Source: an uncultured Alistipes sp. (GTDB lineage: Bacteria; Bacteroidota; Bacteroidia; Bacteroidales; Rikenellaceae). From it: a stretch of DNA of 56,838 nucleotides. Each line of letters begins with the position of its first letter. Within the stretch, counting starts at the first letter, position 1. Below are positions 52,328-56,838 of the stretch, piece by piece. The stretch lies in assembly GCA_949840605.1 (NCBI GenBank), contig CATKXN010000003.1, positions 1-56,838 on the forward strand. Direction: 5' to 3'. A model generated the notes under the pieces. The model saw only the letters and a program-made list of their open reading frames with translations. It was not told where the DNA came from and did no database searches. The position numbers were made by a program, and so were the translations under genes.

Positions 52328-52631
52328 CCGTGCGGTTTTCTTTCCGGTACGAACGGATTCTTTGACGGATGAATTCGCGGCGTTCCTCGTGCGACATGCC
52401 GTGCATCGCCCGGTGGATGCGGCGGTGTTCATGCCTGCCGGAATGTCCCAGGTGCCCGAAAAACAGATGGGCGAGCGCCAGCAGCCCTAACATTTGCCAG
52501 TAGCTGACCGGTTTCCAGCCGAATATGTCGGGAATCAGGGCGTTCCACAGCCACATGGCCGCGCCGACGGCCGCCGCGAGCAGGGCGATTCCTCCGATTG
52601 CATGGAGGACGAATGTCAGATTGCGTTTCAT
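52308..52631 (-). CDS. Small His-rich membrane protein, sigma-factor partner
   Basis: A 107-residue protein with two helices (about 8-29 and 44-58) and a cytoplasmic C-terminal tail. The tail 60-81 holds eight histidines (including GHLGHSGRHEHRRIHRAMHG), then an acidic/basic amphipathic helix HEERREFIRQRIRS. The W-x2-VSYW-x2-LGLLALAHL segment (39-56) resembles the C-terminal helix of the ferredoxin encoded just upstream. A metal- or redox-responsive partner of the sigma factor is inference. It overlaps the ferredoxin gene by 4 bp and the sigma gene by 20 bp. Confidence 0.78.
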   Translation of the reverse strand: MKRNLTFVLHAIGGIALLAAAVGAAMWLWNALIPDIFGWKPVSYWQMLGLLALAHLFFGHLGHSGRHEHRRIHRAMHGMSHEERREFIRQRIRSYRKENRTDECPEQ

Positions 52632-53035
52632 GGTTTATTGTTGTCCTTCAGAAATTTGGGGATTTGTACATGGCAACATATCAGGTGGAACAATACCAGC
52701 AGCCCGAATATTTTCCAGTAGTTGACCGCCTGCCAGGCTTCGGGGTCCGACGACCGCGGCAGTGTGAGCGCCAGGGCAAGAACGATCGGCAGTATCCCTC
52801 GCAGAATGTGTTTCGGGGCGGTTTTGCGGGGTTCGATCTTGCGGATGACGATGGCTTTGTTGTGGCAGGAGCGTTCGCAGGCGCGGCATCCCGCGCAGCG
52901 TGCGGCTTCGGCGACTTGCACGAAGCGGCATTGTCCGTTGTCGGCCAGGCGAAGGACTCCGCGGCGGCATGCTTCGACACAGCGTCCGCATCCCGTGCAG
53001 TCGTAGGTTCGGAGTACGATTTCGGTGTTTTTCAT
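52628..53035 (-). CDS. Membrane-anchored 2[4Fe-4S] ferredoxin
   Basis: A 135-residue protein. Two CxxCxxCxxxC clusters are complete: Cys13, 16, 19, 23 and Cys47, 50, 53, 57. Two hydrophobic helices (about 78-92 and 105-121) follow, so the clusters face the cytoplasm. The second helix carries W-x2-VNYW-x2-FGLLVLFHL (101-118), about half identical to the small membrane protein downstream. It starts the sigma-factor operon and overlaps the next gene by 4 bp. An electron-carrying or redox-sensing role is likely. MKNTEIV is chosen over a Met 26 codons upstream. Confidence 0.86.
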   Translation of the reverse strand: MKNTEIVLRTYDCTGCGRCVEACRRGVLRLADNGQCRFVQVAEAARCAGCRACERSCHNKAIVIRKIEPRKTAPKHILRGILPIVLALALTLPRSSDPEAWQAVNYWKIFGLLVLFHLICCHVQIPKFLKDNNKP

Positions 53036-53093
53036 CTTCAACAGGTTTCTATCTGTGCAGACGACCGGGCACGGAAAATATTTTAGGCAGGGC

Positions 53094-53120
53094 AAAAAAA
53101 ATCCCCGGAACATGCCGGGG
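53094..53120 (-). terminator. Terminator of deoC
   Basis: CCCCGG/CCGGGG stem with a 6-base loop is followed by ATTTTTTTT on the minus strand, 30 bp after the stop. Confidence 0.85.
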
Positions 53121-53149
53121 AATAGCGTTCTGAATCGTGTTGCGGTCCG

Positions 53150-54031
53150 CTAATAGTACTTGATCTCCTTGCCTTCGATGGCCGAAAGAAGGTTGTTGGC
53201 GGCCGAGGAGGCGCCGATGCGGAACAGGTCCGTCGTGAGCCACTCCCTGCCGAGAATCTCCTCGACGATGGTGTAGTAGAGCGCGGCGTCTTCGGGCGTG
53301 CGGACGCCGCCTGCGGCCTTGAAACCGACCTTGCGGCCCGTCTTTTCGTAATAGTCCCGGATAGCCTGACACATCACCACGGCGGCTTCGGGCGTTGCTG
53401 CCACGTCGATCTTGCCCGTCGAGGTCTTCACGAAATCGGCTCCGGCCAGCATCGACAGCAGCGAAGCCTTGCGGATCAGTTCGGGGGTTTTCAGCGCACC
53501 TGACTCGATGATGACTTTCAGCACCACGTCCTCGTCCATCTCCGTGCGGATCACCTCCACTTCGTTGGCTGCTTCGTCGTATTCGCCCGTGAGCATGCGG
53601 CCCACGTTCAGCACGATATCCACCTCGTCGGCGCCGTTTTCCACGGCCATCGCCACTTCGAGGGCCTTCACTTCGAGGAACGTCTGCGCGGCGGGGAATC
53701 CGCCTGCGACACTCGTGATCTTCATCGGCGTACCGTCCACGGCCAGCCCTACGGTCTCCACGAATGCGGGGTAGATGCAGATCGACGCCACGTTGGGGAT
53801 ATGCGGATATTTCTGGTAAAACTCCACGGTCTTGCGGGCGAACTCCGTCACGGAGGTCACCGAATCGTTGCACGACAGCGTCGTGATGTCGATCGCCGAG
53901 TAGCAAAATTTGTAGACTTCGGTGTTGTGGTTGCGCGTCCGGGCAATCTCGCCGATGCGGGTGACTTCGGCATCGACCTGTTCGGCGCTCCATGCCGGAG
54001 CGTATTCATTCAGACGGTTGGCGTATTCCAT
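53150..54031 (-). CDS. deoC: Deoxyribose-phosphate aldolase
   Basis: A 293-residue cytoplasmic class I aldolase that cleaves 2-deoxyribose 5-phosphate into glyceraldehyde 3-phosphate and acetaldehyde. Family marks are VASICIYPAFV, VAGGFPAAQTFLEVK, EVDIVLNVG, VLKVIIESG, the Schiff-base Lys in DFVKTSTG and the proton-relay Lys in VGFKAAGGVRT. It is longer than the 220-260-residue bacterial norm through an N-terminal extension. It has its own promoter and terminator. Confidence 0.95.
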   Translation of the reverse strand: MEYANRLNEYAPAWSAEQVDAEVTRIGEIARTRNHNTEVYKFCYSAIDITTLSCNDSVTSVTEFARKTVEFYQKYPHIPNVASICIYPAFVETVGLAVDGTPMKITSVAGGFPAAQTFLEVKALEVAMAVENGADEVDIVLNVGRMLTGEYDEAANEVEVIRTEMDEDVVLKVIIESGALKTPELIRKASLLSMLAGADFVKTSTGKIDVAATPEAAVVMCQAIRDYYEKTGRKVGFKAAGGVRTPEDAALYYTIVEEILGREWLTTDLFRIGASSAANNLLSAIEGKEIKYY

Positions 54032-54047
54032 ACGATCTTGTTTTTTA

Positions 54048-54055
54048 CAAAATTA
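54048..54055 (-). promoter_or_regulatory. Promoter (-7 box) of deoC
   Basis: TAATTTTG is an exact -7 consensus 16 bp before the start codon, giving a leader of only about 10 bases. Confidence 0.5.
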
Positions 54056-54150
54056 GAAAAATTATTCGATCCCGCATCGCTTCCGGACCGATTATTTTAC
54101 GAACGGCCCGCTTGGGCATTTGTCGTCCGGGCCTTTCCGTGCAGATGCAA

Positions 54151-54187
54151 AAAAAGAGCCTGAACCGTTTTGGCCCAGGCTCTTTTT
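54151..54187 (-). terminator. Terminator of the OmpA/TPR lipoprotein gene
   Basis: AGAGCCTG/CAGGCTCT stem with a 13-base loop has A residues before it and TTTTTTT after it on the minus strand; it also has T5 on the other strand. Confidence 0.85.
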
Positions 54188-54204
54188 ATCGGATCGTGCG
54201 GAAA

Positions 54205-55938
54205 TTACTTCTGCAGCGGCTTCAGGTTGATGTCCTTGGCGGCCTTCTGAGCCAGCGCGGGGTTCTTCGAAACGGCGCTCTTCAGCTGGGCCTCTGCGGT
54301 CTTGAGGTCGCCTTCCTTCGTGGCGATCACGGCGCGCAGGTAGTCGGCGTCGGCCGAGTTGTCCTTGGCAATAGCTTTCTTGGCACCGGCCAGGTCGTTC
54401 GACTGAACCAGAGCGATAGCCTCGTTGTAGCCTTTGAGACCCTTGGCGGCAGCCTTGTAGTCACCCTCGGCGGCAGCCAGAGCAGCCTTGGCCTGAGCGT
54501 CGGCGGAAGCAGCGTATTTCTTGGCCTCGGCGGTGTTGTTGTTGGCCAGGTTAGCCAGCAGCAGGTTCTTGTTGAGCTCTTTCGACGAATCCAGCTTGGC
54601 GGCCTTCTCGAACGACTTCAGGGCAGCGGCCTTGTCGCCGGCCTGCGTCTGAGCCACGCCGAGGTTGTTCCATACGCGGGCGTCGTTGTACTTCTTCGAA
54701 GCGACGGTCAGGATGGCGACCTGCTCGTCGGCACCGTTGGCCAGCTCCTGGGCGGCATAGAGATACTGCTCGGCGGTCAGTTCGCCGTTGTTGCGGTAGG
54801 CGGCCATGATTTCGGCGTCGGTCAGACCCTGGAGGTCAGTGCTATTGACGATCTGCGAGCGGCGCAGCTCGGGAAGCACCTCTTTCTTCAGCTCCTCGAA
54901 TACCGTCGACATGTTCTTGATCTCGGTCTCACGCTCTGCGGGCGAGTTGTAGAGGCTCAGCACCTGGAGAATGAGGTTCTTGTCCTTGATGTTCGACTTC
55001 TCGACCAGCTCCTTGAAGCCGTCCCAGTCCTCGCCGTAGGCGGCGGCGTCGATATCCAGACCTGCGTCTTTCAGCAGTTTGGCGACGACCTTCTTACCCG
55101 ACTCGCTGCGGGCCTTCGAGAGTTTGTCGTTGAATTTCACCGGACCGTCGGGCGAAGCATAGCCCTTGACGGCGATGTTCTGCGTGGCACGGTCGTTCGT
55201 GAGGTTCTTGTCCACGTTCTCCTTGAATGCGCCGAGGTCGGCGTTCTTCTCGTTCTTCTTGGTCACTACCGACGAGTTGATCGCATAGAGCAGGTCGGTT
55301 TTGTCGACCACCGTGGTCACCTTCTTGTAGTCGTTGGCCATCTGATCCATCAGGTCGCCGTACTTGAGGTCTTTCTGCAGGGTGTTCAGACCGTAAGCGA
55401 CAGTCAGACCGAATTCCTTGGCGATGGCGGCCTTGGCGGCGGCATTGTTGCCGGCCAGCACGGCAGCCTGCTCCTTGGTGGGGATGGCGCCGGTGTTCAG
55501 GTTAACGAGCACGAACTCCTTGGCCTTGCCTTTCGGGCATTTGATCTCGGCGCGGAGCTGCAGTGCGCACTGGTCCATGCGGGGATCGTAGGGGAACTCC
55601 ACGTGCTGCGTGAAGTTGCCGCCGTTGATCTTGTCTACGACAGCGTAGTTCTCGTCGACTTTCGAACCCTGATAGTATTTGGTAGCGCCGGCCACTTCGC
55701 CGCCCTCGAATACGATGACGGGGGTAACCTTGACGATCGCCTTCTTGTTGAAGTACTCAACGGGGAAGGTGACGTTGATATCGGCGGCAACGGTGCCGTT
55801 GTTCAGCGTCAGAATCTCGGGAGTGACCGTCAGTTTGATGTCGTCCCGGTTCTTGGCCATCTTCTTGAAGCAATTGCAACTCGAGAATGCCAGTGCGGCA
55901 GCTACGAGCACCATGCTCAATTTCATTAAGTTTTTCAT
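54205..55938 (-). CDS. OmpA-family lipoprotein with TPR repeats
   Basis: A 577-residue lipoprotein (lipobox FSSC, Cys21, then NCFKKMAKN). A beta domain covers about 30-150. The OmpA-type peptidoglycan-binding region lies at about 255-300, where IAVKGYASPDGPVKFNDKLSKARSE (read as two parts) gives the core NxxLSxxRA pattern in variant form. A TPR/Ala-rich helical region from about 410 contains ARVWNNLGVAQTQAGDKAAA. The Lys/Ala-rich composition suggests high expression. It probably tethers the outer membrane to the wall. A promoter lies about 110 bp upstream. Confidence 0.86.
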   Translation of the reverse strand: MKNLMKLSMVLVAAALAFSSCNCFKKMAKNRDDIKLTVTPEILTLNNGTVAADINVTFPVEYFNKKAIVKVTPVIVFEGGEVAGATKYYQGSKVDENYAVVDKINGGNFTQHVEFPYDPRMDQCALQLRAEIKCPKGKAKEFVLVNLNTGAIPTKEQAAVLAGNNAAAKAAIAKEFGLTVAYGLNTLQKDLKYGDLMDQMANDYKKVTTVVDKTDLLYAINSSVVTKKNEKNADLGAFKENVDKNLTNDRATQNIAVKGYASPDGPVKFNDKLSKARSESGKKVVAKLLKDAGLDIDAAAYGEDWDGFKELVEKSNIKDKNLILQVLSLYNSPAERETEIKNMSTVFEELKKEVLPELRRSQIVNSTDLQGLTDAEIMAAYRNNGELTAEQYLYAAQELANGADEQVAILTVASKKYNDARVWNNLGVAQTQAGDKAAALKSFEKAAKLDSSKELNKNLLLANLANNNTAEAKKYAASADAQAKAALAAAEGDYKAAAKGLKGYNEAIALVQSNDLAGAKKAIAKDNSADADYLRAVIATKEGDLKTAEAQLKSAVSKNPALAQKAAKDINLKPLQK

Positions 55939-56046
55939 AATAGGGTAAAATTAATGTGTTTATTTTGAATTGTTTGCTTCGTTTTTGCCTCGTTCCCTTC
56001 CCGTCTCCGGACAACAGCCGGATTCTTTTCGGCCGCTGGAACAGCG

Positions 56047-56054
56047 CAAATATA
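56047..56054 (-). promoter_or_regulatory. Promoter (-7 box) of the OmpA/TPR lipoprotein gene
   Basis: TATATTTG is an exact consensus with TTGC 19 bp upstream. The leader is about 100 bases, long for this window. Confidence 0.6.
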
Positions 56055-56082
56055 AAAAACTCTCGCTAATTATGCAATATTC

Positions 56083-56112
56083 CGGACGGAAAAAACGGTG
56101 TATTTCCGTCCG
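56083..56112 (-). terminator. Hairpin after pnp
   Basis: CGGACGGAAA/TTTCCGTCCG, a perfect 10-bp stem with a 10-base loop containing T residues, extended by ATATT/AATAT. It lies 23 bp after the pnp stop. There is no T-run after the stem, so it may act as terminator or as an RNA-stability hairpin. Confidence 0.5.
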
Positions 56113-56135
56113 AAATATGCACATTGACAGTCGTT

Positions 56136-56838
56136 TTACTCCTCCTTGTGTTCGTGGCGCTCCCGGCGTTCCCCGCGGTCGCGGCGTTCGCCGCGCTCAC
56201 CGCGTTCGGGACGCGGGCGGCGTTCCCGCTCCACATAGCCTTCGGGCTTGGGAAGCAGCGCCTTGCGCGACAGTTTGAGTTTGTTGGTCTTGGGGTCGAC
56301 GCCGATCAGCTTGACGTCGATCTCGTCTCCCTCCTTCAGACCGGTCTCCTCCATGGTCTCGAAGCGCTTGTAGTCGATCTCCGAGATGTGGAGCAGGGCG
56401 TCCTTGCCGGGCATGATCTCGACGAATGCGCCGAAAGCCACGATCGAACGGATCTTGCCGTGGTACGTCTCGCCCACCTCGGGAATGGCCACGATCGCCT
56501 TGATACGGGCCAGAGCGCCGTCGAGAGCCTCCTTGTCGACGCCGAAGATGTCGACGTAACCCAGGTTGTTGTTCTCGGTGATGGTGATGGTGGTGTTGGT
56601 GGTCTTCTGAATGTCCTGAATGACCTTTCCGCCCGGGCCGATCACCGAACCGATCATATCCTGCGGGATGGTGATCTGTACGATGCGCGGTACGCAGGGC
56701 TTGTAGTCCTCGCGCGGCTCGGCGATGCACTCGGTGAGCTTGCCGAGGATGTGCATGCGGCCTTTGCGGGCCTGCTCCAGCGCGGCGGACAGCACCTCGT
56801 AGGAGAGTCCGTCGACCTTGATGTCCATCTGGGTTGCG
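56136..56838 (-). CDS. pnp: Polynucleotide phosphorylase, C-terminal part
   Basis: The last 233 codons of a 3'-5' exoribonuclease; the 5' part is outside the window. Visible are the end of the second RNase PH domain ([19 protein letters not shown]), the KH domain with [11 protein letters not shown] and the S1 domain ([28 protein letters not shown]). A tail of about 35 residues is a run of Arg/Glu/Gly ([17 protein letters not shown]). Such tails occur in Bacteroidota PNPases and may bind RNA or a partner helicase (inference). Confidence 0.96.
   Translation of the reverse strand, partial: ATQMDIKVDGLSYEVLSAALEQARKGRMHILGKLTECIAEPREDYKPCVPRIVQITIPQDMIGSVIGPGGKVIQDIQKTTNTTITITENNNLGYVDIFGVDKEALDGALARIKAIVAIPEVGETYHGKIRSIVAFGAFVEIMPGKDALLHISEIDYKRFETMEETGLKEGDEIDVKLIGVDPKTNKLKLSRKALLPKPEGYVERERRPRPERGERGERRDRGERRERHEHKEE

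Noticed and set aside
1..56838. tRNA, rRNA, CRISPR arrays, insertion sequences, prophage or integrase genes
   Set aside because: I looked for cloverleaf-like GTTC arms, regularly spaced repeats and transposase motifs and found none that I can support.

Overview
The window looks like a chromosomal segment from a high-GC member of the Bacteroidota, most like Alistipes/Rikenellaceae (inference from gene content and base composition; no search was run). It holds a SusC/SusD pair, DUF5689 and BACON-type lipoproteins, DUF3078 and DUF3108 proteins, a U32 peptidase, WbqC, and many promoters of the form TTTG-N19/20-TAnnTTTG, which is the Bacteroidota sigma-A type. I saw no rRNA, tRNA, CRISPR array, transposase or phage gene.

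Layout. 1-4967 (minus strand) carries an SGNH hydrolase, a small membrane protein, an M24 aminopeptidase P, an LD-carboxypeptidase and a DHA2-type MFS exporter. 4968-5445 has no protein gene but may hold a small-RNA unit. 5446-9610 (minus) is a compact operon: polyprenyl synthase, unknown exported protein, U32 peptidase, NagX-like membrane acyltransferase. A ROK sugar kinase (9728) and a secreted SGNH esterase (10970) follow on the plus strand. 12086-30675 is one long minus-strand polysaccharide utilization locus for sialic acid: susC, susD, a BACON/DUF5689 lipoprotein, a metallophosphoesterase lipoprotein, an FCD-type GntR regulator, a kelch-mutarotase/sodium-symporter fusion, sialate lyase, sialidase, a two-module adhesin-like lipoprotein and a second metallophosphoesterase. 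Most gaps are about 1-60 bp. A consensus promoter stands before susC and a perfect inverted repeat of the FCD-GntR kind lies over its -7 box.

30920-39830 contains a coiled-coil membrane protein, a DUF3108 protein, recG, a small lipoprotein divergent from ispG, wbqC, and a GH2 protein lacking the usual acid/base Asn-Glu pair. 40164-43610 is a large Lys-rich coiled-coil lipoprotein, divergent from a small XRE regulator, with a 16-bp perfect palindrome between them. 44101-46208 is cvpA-rsgA-TrmH-like methyltransferase. Then come a class III aminotransferase, endonuclease IV, a DUF3078 barrel with a C-terminal processing protease, an ECF-sigma operon with a two-cluster ferredoxin, deoC, an OmpA/TPR lipoprotein and the 3' part of pnp.

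How the PUL should work (inference from families): surface SusC/SusD and lipoproteins bind sialylated glycans, the sialidase frees N-acetylneuraminate, the periplasmic kelch domain interconverts its anomers beside its own symporter, and the lyase cleaves it to ManNAc and pyruvate. NanE and a dedicated ManNAc kinase are absent; the nearby ROK kinase is a candidate partner. The two phosphoesterases are the unexplained part.
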